From positions 682,001-746,000 of the forward strand of contig CAVXQD010000003.1 of NCBI GenBank assembly GCA_963763885.1: 64,000 bases of DNA, read 5' to 3'. The position numbers and the translations under genes are program-made. The notes under the pieces were generated by a model. The model was not told the origin of the DNA. It was given only the letters and a program-made list of their open reading frames with translations, and searched no databases. This stretch comes from JANNBN01 sp963763885 (GTDB lineage: Bacteria; Actinomycetota; Acidimicrobiia; Acidimicrobiales; JANYDT01). Positions 43,687-51,795 of the stretch are shown one piece after another; the first letter of the stretch is position 1; every line of letters starts with the position of its first letter.

Positions 43687-45038
43687 TCCCGCCCTCCGGT
43701 TTCGATTCGGTCTTCTGTGTGCACGACTCGTCGGAAGTCCATTCCGCGTCGGTCGAACATCCTGCTGAGCCGAACCGGAACTTGCCCAGTCCATTGCAAA
43801 GAAGACGTTGGCGATACTCGTCGGAAGAGATCTGTGGTGGTGAACGCCACAGCGTCGACGCCTGCAGACGGCTCTTCGATAGCGATGATCTCACTGACCT
43901 GCAATTGGGTGCCGTTGCGTTCTGCGAAGACCACCAGGTCAACCGCCTCGCTGATCAGCGAATTCAATGCGGACATAGGGATTTCGTTGCTGGTGTCGGC
44001 AAGTTGAGAAATGAAGCGAAGACGGGTCAATGCCTGCCGAGCAGAACCGGCGTGAATGGTGGTGAACCCCTGCACGCCAGACGAGAGGGTCAGAAGGAGA
44101 GGAAGCACTTCCCGATCCCGAACTTCGCCGACTATCGCGACATCGGGCGCCATGCGAAGGAACCCGGCGACCAGGCGGCGCAGATCAACCTCACGTCGGT
44201 CGGGACGTAGCGCCCGCGTCTGCATGGCGGCAACGTTTGCCAGCGGAACGTCGGCCTCGAACACCTCTTCGGCAACGACCACACGAAGCGCAGCGTCAAG
44301 TTCTGCCACGAGACACGAGAGCAACGTGGTCTTGCCGGATCCCGGCGCCCCAGCCACGACGACCGTTGCCCCGGCCCGGACCGCTTGGCTGAGAAACTCG
44401 GCGCTGACAGGGTCGAGCATGTCTCTGTTCACCAGCTCGGACATTGAGCGGATGGACACGCCGGTGAACTTCCGGATGTTGACAAGCATGTGGCCATCTC
44501 GGCCGATGTCCTGATGGACGATGTGGAGGCGTGCGCCGGAATCTAGCTGGGCGTCCTGTAGGCCCTCTGAGGGGTCGAGTTTTCGGTTGGCTCCGGCGGA
44601 CGTTGCGTCGTCGAGGATCTTCGTAAGTGTGCGAAGTACATGCTCGTCGTCGTGAAAGACCTCGTCGTGATACTCGCTTGGCCTGCTGTGGCGCTTCACA
44701 AAGATGGCCGCAGGTGCGTTGATCATGATCTCGTACACGTCGTCGTCTGCGAGAAGTGGTTCAAGAGGGCCGTAACCGGCGATGTTGCGCACTGCTCGGG
44801 TGAGGGTGAGTGATGGATCGGAAATGGGATGGGGACGTTCGCCTCGTTCGAAGTCCTGCTGCCACCGCTCCAACTGCACGTTGACGAGTCGTTCGAGATC
44901 TGCCCGGCCTGTGGGGGAGTCCGGGTTGAGACCCAACACCTTCGCTTCGTCTTGCACTGCTCGTTCCACCGCAATCAGCGGCGAGATAGCGTCTTCGACC
45001 ATGGCGCGACTTGCGCGTTCCGTTGACAACACGCTCAT
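43683..45038 (-). CDS. tadA: Tad pilus assembly ATPase TadA/CpaF
   Basis: About 451 residues of the VirB11/CpaF secretion ATPase family. AGYGPLEPLLADDDVYEIMI is the CpaF N-terminal motif, VVVAGAPGSGKTTLLSCLVA is Walker A, FLRMAPDVAIVGEVRDREVL covers the Walker B and Asp box region, and GFTTIHAGSARQALTRL is the His box. It powers pilus extension. The ATG at 45038 overlaps the tadZ stop by 4 bp. Confidence 0.92.
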   Translation of the reverse strand: MSVLSTERASRAMVEDAISPLIAVERAVQDEAKVLGLNPDSPTGRADLERLVNVQLERWQQDFERGERPHPISDPSLTLTRAVRNIAGYGPLEPLLADDDVYEIMINAPAAIFVKRHSRPSEYHDEVFHDDEHVLRTLTKILDDATSAGANRKLDPSEGLQDAQLDSGARLHIVHQDIGRDGHMLVNIRKFTGVSIRSMSELVNRDMLDPVSAEFLSQAVRAGATVVVAGAPGSGKTTLLSCLVAELDAALRVVVAEEVFEADVPLANVAAMQTRALRPDRREVDLRRLVAGFLRMAPDVAIVGEVRDREVLPLLLTLSSGVQGFTTIHAGSARQALTRLRFISQLADTSNEIPMSALNSLISEAVDLVVFAERNGTQLQVSEIIAIEEPSAGVDAVAFTTTDLFRRVSPTSSLQWTGQVPVRLSRMFDRRGMDFRRVVHTEDRIETGGRE

Positions 45039-46315
45039 GAGGCTTCCTGCGCAATCGAGGAGAGCGAGCCGGGTCGAATGCGGGCGAACCGTGAGCCGCT
45101 GGGTCGTTGTGCGGGCGTGCTCCCAAGCGAAGTGACCGCTGCAGCGATTGGGCCAACAAGTGCGTCTGGAAGAGCGGAGCCCGATCTCAGTAACTCGTCC
45201 ACTTCGCGTGTGGGTAGATGTACTGGCGTGGAGGTTGGGTGCACGCCGTTGCGCCACTCGACCAACTCGGCAAGGGCAGAGGTGTAACCCGCCCGGACCC
45301 GTGGTGACCGCGCAGCCTGATTGAAAACAGCGACCACTCGGGTCATGTCGACGCCAAGGTCTCCGAGTTCGATGAGGACTCGGTTGAGAGAATGCAGGCC
45401 CTTCATGGACGGGTGCCCGACGGCGACCACCGACGCTGCATCGGCCAAGGCGATGCGGCTCATTGCCGTGCGTTCTTCGACGTCGATGGAGCCGCCTGTC
45501 TCCTCTCGTTCCACGTCGGCGTCTACATCACAGACCACGAAGTCGTACGTGTTGGTCAACGAAGTAAGTGCCGCTGTGAACGCGACCGGGCGGATAGACG
45601 ACCAGAACCGAGAGCGCTGCAGACCTGGCAGCAGGTCGTAACCGCGCATAGGAACGGACAAGCAGAGTTCCTGGATTTTTTCGGAGCCAAGCCCGCTCAG
45701 CCTGTGCGCATCGACCAACGACAACAACCCGCCGGTAGGCCGAGTGACGTCGTGAAGCATGGCTTGTTCGGCGTTGAGTTTGAGATCTGCCAGCAGGACC
45801 CGCTTGCTCCCGGTGGCGAGTCCTTGTGCCAACGCGATGGCGACGGTAGAGACGCCAGTGCCTCCGGCACCGATCACGGCAACCAGCTGGCCGCGAAGCG
45901 GATCGCTTGAGATATTTGCCGGAGCGGCGGGCGCATCGCTGGCGCGGTCGATGAGGACCGCGTGGCTGGCGAGCGCATCAAGTAGCTCTGCGCGTCCGAA
46001 CCCTGGCGCAAGCACCGCGGATGCTCCGATGGAGAACCAGTCCCGAACGATGCGAGGATCGTCGACCACGATGACGGCACAACCGGCTAGCCGAGCGGTA
46101 TTGAGCAGATCGCGATCGATGCCAGGCATGCCGGCATCGACGATGACAACCGATACTGGCCGGCCCGCATCCAGGCGATGTGTCAGGTCCTCGGCGCTAA
46201 GGCACTTCAGCAACTCCGCAGGAACTGCTCCTCCGTTGCACCATTGCGCCAGGTGGCGGAACCATTCGCTGCGTGGGTGCGCCAGACCCAGCAGCACGTA
46301 TCTCGAGTTGTTCAC
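45035..46315 (-). CDS. tadZ: TadZ/CpaE-like localisation ATPase
   Basis: A 426-residue protein with an atypical receiver-like N-terminal half (VSVVIVDAGMPGIDRDLLNT) and a ParA/MinD-type ATPase (VAVIGAGGTGVSTVAIALAQ as deviant Walker A, FVVCDVDADVEREET near Walker B). The Walker A lysine at the signature site appears to be absent, so ATP use may differ. TadZ places the Tad machine at the cell pole. The start is GTG at 46315, overlapping cpaB by 4 bp (GTGA). Confidence 0.82.
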   Translation of the reverse strand: MNNSRYVLLGLAHPRSEWFRHLAQWCNGGAVPAELLKCLSAEDLTHRLDAGRPVSVVIVDAGMPGIDRDLLNTARLAGCAVIVVDDPRIVRDWFSIGASAVLAPGFGRAELLDALASHAVLIDRASDAPAAPANISSDPLRGQLVAVIGAGGTGVSTVAIALAQGLATGSKRVLLADLKLNAEQAMLHDVTRPTGGLLSLVDAHRLSGLGSEKIQELCLSVPMRGYDLLPGLQRSRFWSSIRPVAFTAALTSLTNTYDFVVCDVDADVEREETGGSIDVEERTAMSRIALADAASVVAVGHPSMKGLHSLNRVLIELGDLGVDMTRVVAVFNQAARSPRVRAGYTSALAELVEWRNGVHPTSTPVHLPTREVDELLRSGSALPDALVGPIAAAVTSLGSTPAQRPSGSRFARIRPGSLSSIAQEAS

Positions 46316-47043
46316 TTGCCCGCCTGACCGCCCGCTGCAGTCGCTGCAGCGTCATTTGGTTGCGTGGGTTCAGCGCGTTGATCGTTGGCCCGGACCACGA
46401 ACAGTTCCGCCGTGTTCACGGCTTCGGCAAGCGTGACTTGTTGAGCGGGGTCCGTGATTGCGACCGTGAGCACGATTGTGGTTGCCTCGCCCGGGTCCAA
46501 CATGTCGCCCCTGACGGACAACACCTGCAGGCCGGTCAACACGGTTTTTGTGGTTGCGCCGCTGCTTGCGGTGCCAACCGTTGCGACTACGTCGATGCGA
46601 TCCCCCGGATCGATGTCGCCATTGAGTGCCCGCGAAGACTGGATGGGGAAACTCATCTCCCGCAACGACGGACCACCACGTTGCACGGCCGATGACTGGA
46701 TGAGTTCACCGCTTCCGAGCGGCCCAACCGTGACGGCTCCAACCAGCACGCCGGCGTCGGAGAATGCACCGCCGGCAACTTGCGGGTCCAGTTGCATGGT
46801 GACGAGACGCATGTCGTTGAGTCCGAGCACTTCGCCAGGGGCGATCTCTCGAGCGGCAACAGCGAAGCGGGTGGTTGGTTCCGCAGTGGCGCGTCGAGCC
46901 GCGTACGTCAGGCCAAGACCACTCAGCACCACGAGGAGCGCTCCGATCGCAGCGCGACTAGATGGAAGCGCGCGCCCCCGCCCAACCTCTCGGCGGGAAG
47001 GCGACAGACGATTCCCGACCTGTTCCAAAGTGGACGTGTTCAT
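46312..47043 (-). CDS. cpaB: CpaB/RcpC-like SAF-domain pilus protein
   Basis: A 243-residue protein with one N-terminal membrane segment (AIGALLVVLSGLGLTYAA) and a SAF domain (FAVAAREIAPGEVLGLNDMR) followed by the RcpC region (PGDRIDVVATVG, TTKTVLTGLQVLSV). CpaB proteins act on the outside of the membrane in Tad pilus assembly. As the first gene of the operon it starts with ATG at 47043, only a few bases after the predicted transcription start. Confidence 0.85.
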   Translation of the reverse strand: MNTSTLEQVGNRLSPSRREVGRGRALPSSRAAIGALLVVLSGLGLTYAARRATAEPTTRFAVAAREIAPGEVLGLNDMRLVTMQLDPQVAGGAFSDAGVLVGAVTVGPLGSGELIQSSAVQRGGPSLREMSFPIQSSRALNGDIDPGDRIDVVATVGTASSGATTKTVLTGLQVLSVRGDMLDPGEATTIVLTVAITDPAQQVTLAEAVNTAELFVVRANDQRAEPTQPNDAAATAAGGQAGK

Positions 47044-47054
47044 GTGAAAACCAT

Positions 47055-47083
47055 TGTATAACCATGAAATACATTCTGATCAA
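47055..47083 (-). promoter_or_regulatory. Tad operon promoter candidate with near-leaderless start
   Basis: On the minus strand TTGATC (47078-47083) and TATACA (47055-47060) are separated by exactly 17 bp. Transcription would begin about 5 bp before the cpaB ATG at 47043, giving an almost leaderless message. The 60-bp region is much more AT-rich than its surroundings and is shared with the divergent HTH gene. Confidence 0.6.
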
Positions 47084-47103
47084 GTGAAAAATGGAGACGA
47101 CTC

Positions 47104-47373
47104 ATGGACATCCCCAAACTCCGTCCGGCTACGCTTCGGCTCATGTCTGGAGATATCCGATGGCTCAGCACCGCTGATGCGGCGAAACGCTTGGGCGTCT
47201 CGCTTCGCACGCTGTACAAGTTCATCGACGAAGGTAATCTGCCCGCATACAAATTCGGGCGTGTCATTCGGCTGCAAGAAGCCGAGGTCGATTCGTTCAT
47301 CGGATCGGTCCGAATCGAGCCGGGCACGCTGGAGCATTTGTATCCAGAGGCCAAGCTCGGCATTGACGATTGA
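47104..47373 (+). CDS. Excisionase/BldC-like helix-turn-helix protein
   Basis: An 89-residue DNA-binding protein. WLSTADAAKRLGVSLRTLYK followed by FIDEGNLPAYKFGRVIRLQE is a MerR-type helix-turn-helix with a winged hairpin, as in BldC and excisionase-like regulators. It is divergent from the Tad operon with only 60 bp between the starts, so it may control pilus expression. Its stop codon lies in the first unit of an 18-bp tandem repeat. Confidence 0.8.
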   Translation: MDIPKLRPATLRLMSGDIRWLSTADAAKRLGVSLRTLYKFIDEGNLPAYKFGRVIRLQEAEVDSFIGSVRIEPGTLEHLYPEAKLGIDD

Positions 47374-47433
47374 GGCAGCATTGACGATTGATGCGGCATC
47401 GACGATTGACACCGCATCGACGATTGACGCGGC
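47362..47433. repeat. 18-bp tandem repeat across a stop codon
   Basis: Four units of AT(T/C)GACGATTGANNCNGC-type sequence at 47362, 47380, 47398 and 47416. The first contains the TGA of the HTH gene. The array occupies the whole gap to the convergent gene at 47435. Confidence 0.88.
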
Positions 47434-47434
47434 C

Positions 47435-47992
47435 TCACTCGGTAATCACCGCAACGATTGAGTCCAACCGAACAAAGCACGGGGTCGCCAGCGCGTGTCC
47501 CGGTCCTCCGCTGCCTGCGGCAACGATGCAGGCCAGGTCAACGCCCACCCAGCTGGCAACGCCTGCTCTGGAGTCTCCGTCCATCACCACGTGCATCGCG
47601 GCGTCAAGCGCATGCATGTCACGCAACATCGAGTCGAACGACAACGCGGACCCCGCGCGGTCGCCGGTGATATTGCCGGCAAGCGGAACCGACGTCCGGT
47701 CCGGTGCAACGGAGGCCATGTGCGACGTGCGAACCGCGTAACTGCGGAAGTCGTCACCGCGCAACACGGCCACATCTGAGCCAACGGCAGTCAACGCGCC
47801 ACGGCACTCCCAACCGCCTGCTGTCCTCACCGTGACACGGGCGCGTTGTTCGGCCAGTGTGACCAGCACTCCAGAAAGCGTCGACTCCTCACGGGCCACC
47901 ATCCCTCGCATCCGCCGTTCACGCATTCCCTCCGCGCTTGCGCTGCCAAGCAGTTCGGCAAGCGCCCGATCGCTGATCGAGCGAATCGTCAA
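47435..47992 (-). CDS. Hypothetical protein with small beta-barrel-like segment
   Basis: A 185-residue protein of no family I can name. The segment RVTVRTAGGWECRGALTAVG, continuing as SDVAVLRGDDFRSYAVRTSH, has the look of an Sm-like or SH3-like barrel (strand, G-x-L turn, strand). Small N-terminal helix (SISDRALAELLGSASAEGMR). The start is TTG at 47992; an acidic frame upstream (MEPADHPNDPPRNDADFDDS) is in another phase, so a shifted or missed start is possible. Confidence 0.55.
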   Translation of the reverse strand: MTIRSISDRALAELLGSASAEGMRERRMRGMVAREESTLSGVLVTLAEQRARVTVRTAGGWECRGALTAVGSDVAVLRGDDFRSYAVRTSHMASVAPDRTSVPLAGNITGDRAGSALSFDSMLRDMHALDAAMHVVMDGDSRAGVASWVGVDLACIVAAGSGGPGHALATPCFVRLDSIVAVITE

Positions 47993-48184
47993 AGTCCGCG
48001 TCGTTGCGCGGAGGATCGTTGGGGTGGTCTGCCGGTTCCATCACGTCCGGAGACGTTAGGAAAGGGTTGTGCCAGTCATCACACCCTGAATTGATGAGAA
48101 TCTCACTTCTGAAACGGATTTCATCCGAACCGATGAAGGAGCGATGAGACAAAGCAGAACCCACGAGACGAAAGCATCTGCGTT

Positions 48185-48562
48185 GTGTGTCCAATGCCAA
48201 CTAGCCTGCAAAGTGTGGATTGCCTGTTCTGCCGCATCGTCGTCGGCGACATCCCGTCGACCAAGGTCTACGAGTCAGACCTGTCGTTCGCGTTTCGCGA
48301 CCTCAACCCCACGGCGCCCACGCACGTCCTGGTGGTTCCCAAGCACCACATCGACCACGCAGGCGCAATTACCGCAGACCACGCTGCCTCGGTCGCAGAC
48401 CTGTTTGTCTCGGCCCAGCACGTGGCACGCATCGACGGGATCGACGCCTCCGGATGCCGCCTGGTGTTCAACGTTGGTGAAGATTCCGGCAACACCGTCA
48501 ACCACCTGCATCTGCACGTGGTGGGAGGCCGTCCAATGGGCTGGCCCCCGTTCTCAGGCTGA
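48185..48562 (+). CDS. HIT-family (HINT-like) nucleotide hydrolase
   Basis: A 125-residue histidine-triad protein with DCLFCRIVVGDIPSTKVYES at the start and NHLHLHVVGGRPMGWPPFSG at the end, which is the HINT-type H-x-H-x-H motif and C-terminus. It hydrolyses phosphoramidates of nucleotides. It precedes phoH directly, a common order in actinobacteria. The start may be GTG at 48185 or ATG at 48194. Confidence 0.88.
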   Translation: MCPMPTSLQSVDCLFCRIVVGDIPSTKVYESDLSFAFRDLNPTAPTHVLVVPKHHIDHAGAITADHAASVADLFVSAQHVARIDGIDASGCRLVFNVGEDSGNTVNHLHLHVVGGRPMGWPPFSG

Positions 48563-48564
48563 CC

Positions 48565-49650
48565 GTGACCACCGCTCCTCCCAATCCTTCCTCCAATCCT
48601 TCACCCAGGTCCTCATCCGTGCGTGAGCCCGTTGAACCGTTGCGAGTGCTTGTCCCTGGCAACCACCTCCTCATGCAGATCCTTGGTAACCGAGACGAGC
48701 ATCTGAAGTTCATCGAACGCGCCCTGCCGGGTTGCATGGTCACCGCCCGTGGCAACGAGATCACGGTCAGTGGAAACAACGCCGAACGCGCAGCCACGGT
48801 GCTGCAGGAACTGGTGGTGCTTGCCTCGCAAGGCCAGCAGATCGACCAAACCCTGGTTGGCCGCTGCATCGACATGGTGATGTCAGACGAGCGTCCGTCG
48901 CAGGTGCTCACCACCGAAGTCATGAAGGCCGGCCGTGGCAAGAGCGTCCGCCCCAAGACTGCTGGCCAGAAGCGCTACGCAGACGCAATTGCGCAGAACA
49001 TCATCACCGTCGGCATCGGCCCTGCAGGTTCCGGCAAGTCATACCTCGCTGTCGCCTTGGCCGTCCAGGCCCTCATGGCGAAGCAGGTCACCCGCATCAT
49101 CCTCACCCGGCCAGCAGTTGAGGCCGGCGAGCGTCTTGGCTTCCTACCAGGCGACCTCATGGCCAAGATCGACCCGTATCTACGGCCGTTGTACGACGCC
49201 CTCTACGACATGCTGGAACCAGAAGGCGCCGTGAAAATGATCGAGAAGGGCACCATCGAGGTCGCCCCGCTCGCGTTCATGCGCGGCCGCACGCTCAACA
49301 ACAGCTTCATCATTCTCGACGAAGCGCAAAACACCACGCCCGAGCAAATGAAGATGTTCCTCACGCGCATCGGTTTTGGGTCAAAGGCAGTCATCACCGG
49401 CGACGTCACCCAGGTCGATCTTCGCGGCGATCGATCCGGCCTTGCTGGTCTGGAACGTATCCTTGGCACCATCGAAGGACTTGAGTTCGTACATCTCGAC
49501 CGTCGCGACGTGGTGCGTCACCGCATCGTGGCCGACATCGTCGACGCATACGAACGGGCGGATATTGCAAACGCAAACTTCCGTCCGGCACATTCCAGAG
49601 ACGCAGACGAAAGCCGTTCTGCTCACCGCCCAGACACAGGAAACCAATGA
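48565..49650 (+). CDS. phoH: PhoH-like ATPase
   Basis: A 361-residue protein with an N-terminal KH-like segment and a PhoH ATPase domain: Walker A VGIGPAGSGKSYLAVALAVQ (about 152-171), RPAVEAGERLGFLPGDLMAK, Walker B SFIILDEAQNTTPEQMKMFL, and KAVITGDVTQVDL. PhoH proteins act with YbeY in RNA processing. The start is GTG at 48565, 2 bp after the HIT stop; the gene overlaps ybeY by 4 bp. Confidence 0.92.
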   Translation: MTTAPPNPSSNPSPRSSSVREPVEPLRVLVPGNHLLMQILGNRDEHLKFIERALPGCMVTARGNEITVSGNNAERAATVLQELVVLASQGQQIDQTLVGRCIDMVMSDERPSQVLTTEVMKAGRGKSVRPKTAGQKRYADAIAQNIITVGIGPAGSGKSYLAVALAVQALMAKQVTRIILTRPAVEAGERLGFLPGDLMAKIDPYLRPLYDALYDMLEPEGAVKMIEKGTIEVAPLAFMRGRTLNNSFIILDEAQNTTPEQMKMFLTRIGFGSKAVITGDVTQVDLRGDRSGLAGLERILGTIEGLEFVHLDRRDVVRHRIVADIVDAYERADIANANFRPAHSRDADESRSAHRPDTGNQ

Positions 49651-50333
49651 CCACCTCTGGCAGTAGCCAGCCGACCGCACCCTCAACCGCTGCCGCTCAG
49701 GCGAGCGTTGCAGTGCAGGTCGGCACCGTCGAAGTATTCGTGGCGGACGAACAAGACGCCGTCACCATCGACACAGACCGTTGGCTGCGGTTGGCAGCAC
49801 AGGTTCTCGCAGCGCAAGGTGTCAACGGCGCGCACGGCCGAGACGTCGAGATGTCGTTGTATTTCGTCGACGAGCCAGCCATCGCCGCGCTCAACCAGCA
49901 GTACATGGGCAAAGAAGGCCCAACCGACGTTCTGTCGTTCCCCATCGACGGCGAAGAGGCAGCGGCCATGCCCGCCGGACGCGCCCCAGACAACAGCCCT
50001 AAGGGCCCCAACGACGACCGTTTCGACGACGCAGACGACGAGCAGCCGTTCTTGGTTGGCGACGTGCTGGTGTGTCCAGAGGTTGCGCTGCGCAACGCGC
50101 CAGAACACCTTGGGCCACATCACGACGGCACCGTTGACGACGAGCTGGCGCTGCTTGTGGTGCACGGCATCTTGCACCTGCTCGGCATGGACCATATGGA
50201 AGAAGTCGAAGCTGAAGTGATGGAAGCAAGAGAGCGCGTGCTGTTGCACACGTTCCACCGCCAGATCCTTTCCGACGACGAACTGGCCGCGGACTCCTCG
50301 CCGGCAAGCCCCACCCTGGTGGGCGACGAATGA
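49647..50333 (+). CDS. ybeY: Endoribonuclease YbeY
   Basis: A 228-residue protein with the zinc motif VVHGILHLLGMDHMEEVEAE (three histidines near residue 175) and GPTDVLSFPIDGE before it. YbeY matures the 3' end of 16S rRNA and takes part in ribosome quality control. Between these two motifs lies an acidic insert of about 40 residues (DNSPKGPNDDRFDDADDEQP) not seen in the E. coli enzyme, making the protein longer than usual (about 155). Confidence 0.92.
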   Translation: MTTSGSSQPTAPSTAAAQASVAVQVGTVEVFVADEQDAVTIDTDRWLRLAAQVLAAQGVNGAHGRDVEMSLYFVDEPAIAALNQQYMGKEGPTDVLSFPIDGEEAAAMPAGRAPDNSPKGPNDDRFDDADDEQPFLVGDVLVCPEVALRNAPEHLGPHHDGTVDDELALLVVHGILHLLGMDHMEEVEAEVMEARERVLLHTFHRQILSDDELAADSSPASPTLVGDE

Positions 50334-51688
50334 CGCCGGAGTACGGTGCGGATCGGGTAGGTCAAGTCCTTGCGCAGGCCGGCGTCGAGGGAGCCGTCCA
50401 GGATTTCTCGTTCGGCCAGACTCAGATCTGGATGATCTTTGCGGTGCTGGTGCTCATTGCCGTCGCTGGTTTCCTGGCGATGTCAGAGACTGCTCTCACC
50501 CGCATGACCAAAATCAAAGCCGGGGCCATGCGAGACGAGGGGCGCCGCGGCGCCAGCGCGCTGGTCCGGTTGATGGAACACCCAGACCAATTCCTGTCGC
50601 CGGTGCTGCTGCTGGTGCTGATGTCGCACTTGGTCATCTCCACGCTGGTTGGTCTGCTGGTGGCCCCCCTGGGGTCGTTGGCCATCGTGGCGGCAGTGGC
50701 AGTGGAACTTGCCGGCATCTTCATCTTCAGCGAGCTCGGCCCCAAGAACTACGCAGTGAAAAACCCAGACAGGGTGTCACTGTTTGTGGCCCCCATCGTG
50801 TTGGCCATCGTTCGTTTCCCTCCCATCAAGATCCTCGCCCGGGGCTTGTTGGCCATCGGTAACGCGTTGCTTCCAGGACGCATCGAACTCGGCCCCATCA
50901 CGTCGGAACAAGAACTGTTGGCACTTGCCGATGCGGCCCTCGAAGAGGACGTCATCGAACGAGACGAACGTTCCATGATCCACTCGGTCATCGAGTTCGG
51001 CGACACCGTGGCTCGCGAGGTGATGGTGCCGCGGCCAGACATGGTCACGGTCAGCGCTGCATCGACGGTGGACGACGCCATCGACGTGGCCATCGTGCAC
51101 GGCTTCTCCCGTATTCCCGTTACCGGCGAATCCAAGGACGACATCGCAGGCGTGGTATTTGTCAAAGACCTCATCAAGGCTGTGCGAGACGGCCGTGGCA
51201 GCGCAAAGGTCGGCGCCATGTCTCGTGCGGCACGTTTTGCGCCTGAAGGCAAAAAGGTTTCCGAGCTCCTCCGAGAGATGCAATCTTCCAAGAGCCACAT
51301 GGCAATCGTGCTCGACGAATACGGCGGCACTTCCGGCCTGGTGACCCTCGAGGATCTCCTCGAAGAGCTGGTGGGCGACATCTCCGACGAGTACGACACC
51401 GAAGAGCAACAGCTGGAGCGCCTTCCCAATGGCGACGTCCGCGTCAACGCTCGGATGCTCATCGAAGACCTCAACAGTTTCCTCGAGGTGGAGTGGCCCT
51501 CCGACGACTATGACTCCGTCGGCGGCTTGCTGTTCAACGAGCTTGGCCACCCAGCTTCTGAGGGCGAACAGGTGGAGTACCACGGCTTTCTGCTACGTGC
51601 AGAACGTGTCAAAGGCCGCCGCATCGGGCGTGTCCGCATCTCCAAGGTGCCGCACCCAGACCACGAAGACGCCCACCTCGACGCTTGA
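50330..51688 (+). CDS. CorC/HlyC-family CNNM transporter protein
   Basis: A 452-residue membrane protein with a DUF21 (CNNM) region of about four helices (MIFAVLVLIAVAGFLAMSET, LVISTLVGLLVAPLGSLAIV), a CBS pair (VMVPRPDMVTVSAASTVDDA, HMAIVLDEYGGTSGLVTLED) and a C-terminal CorC_HlyC domain (VEWPSDDYDSVGGLLFNELG). Such proteins are linked to magnesium or cobalt transport. It follows ybeY with a 4-bp overlap in the common ybeY-corC-era order. Confidence 0.9.
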   Translation: MTPEYGADRVGQVLAQAGVEGAVQDFSFGQTQIWMIFAVLVLIAVAGFLAMSETALTRMTKIKAGAMRDEGRRGASALVRLMEHPDQFLSPVLLLVLMSHLVISTLVGLLVAPLGSLAIVAAVAVELAGIFIFSELGPKNYAVKNPDRVSLFVAPIVLAIVRFPPIKILARGLLAIGNALLPGRIELGPITSEQELLALADAALEEDVIERDERSMIHSVIEFGDTVAREVMVPRPDMVTVSAASTVDDAIDVAIVHGFSRIPVTGESKDDIAGVVFVKDLIKAVRDGRGSAKVGAMSRAARFAPEGKKVSELLREMQSSKSHMAIVLDEYGGTSGLVTLEDLLEELVGDISDEYDTEEQQLERLPNGDVRVNARMLIEDLNSFLEVEWPSDDYDSVGGLLFNELGHPASEGEQVEYHGFLLRAERVKGRRIGRVRISKVPHPDHEDAHLDA

Positions 51689-51695
51689 TTTCAGC

Positions 51696-51731
51696 CTGAT
51701 TTTTTGGCTGATTTTTTGGCTGAATTGTTGC
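51696..51731. repeat. 12-bp tandem repeat between corC-like gene and era
   Basis: Three units of CTGATTTTTTGG (the third degenerate, CTGAATTGTTGC). The two perfect units are rich in T and directly follow the stop codon. It might weaken transcription into era; no hairpin stem accompanies it. The rest of the 107-bp gap before era shows no gene. Confidence 0.85.
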
Positions 51732-51795
51732 CTGAAGTTGGCCGCAATCGGGGTCGGGCCGCAGCTTTGGCTGTGGTTGGTAGGATGTCCGGCCT

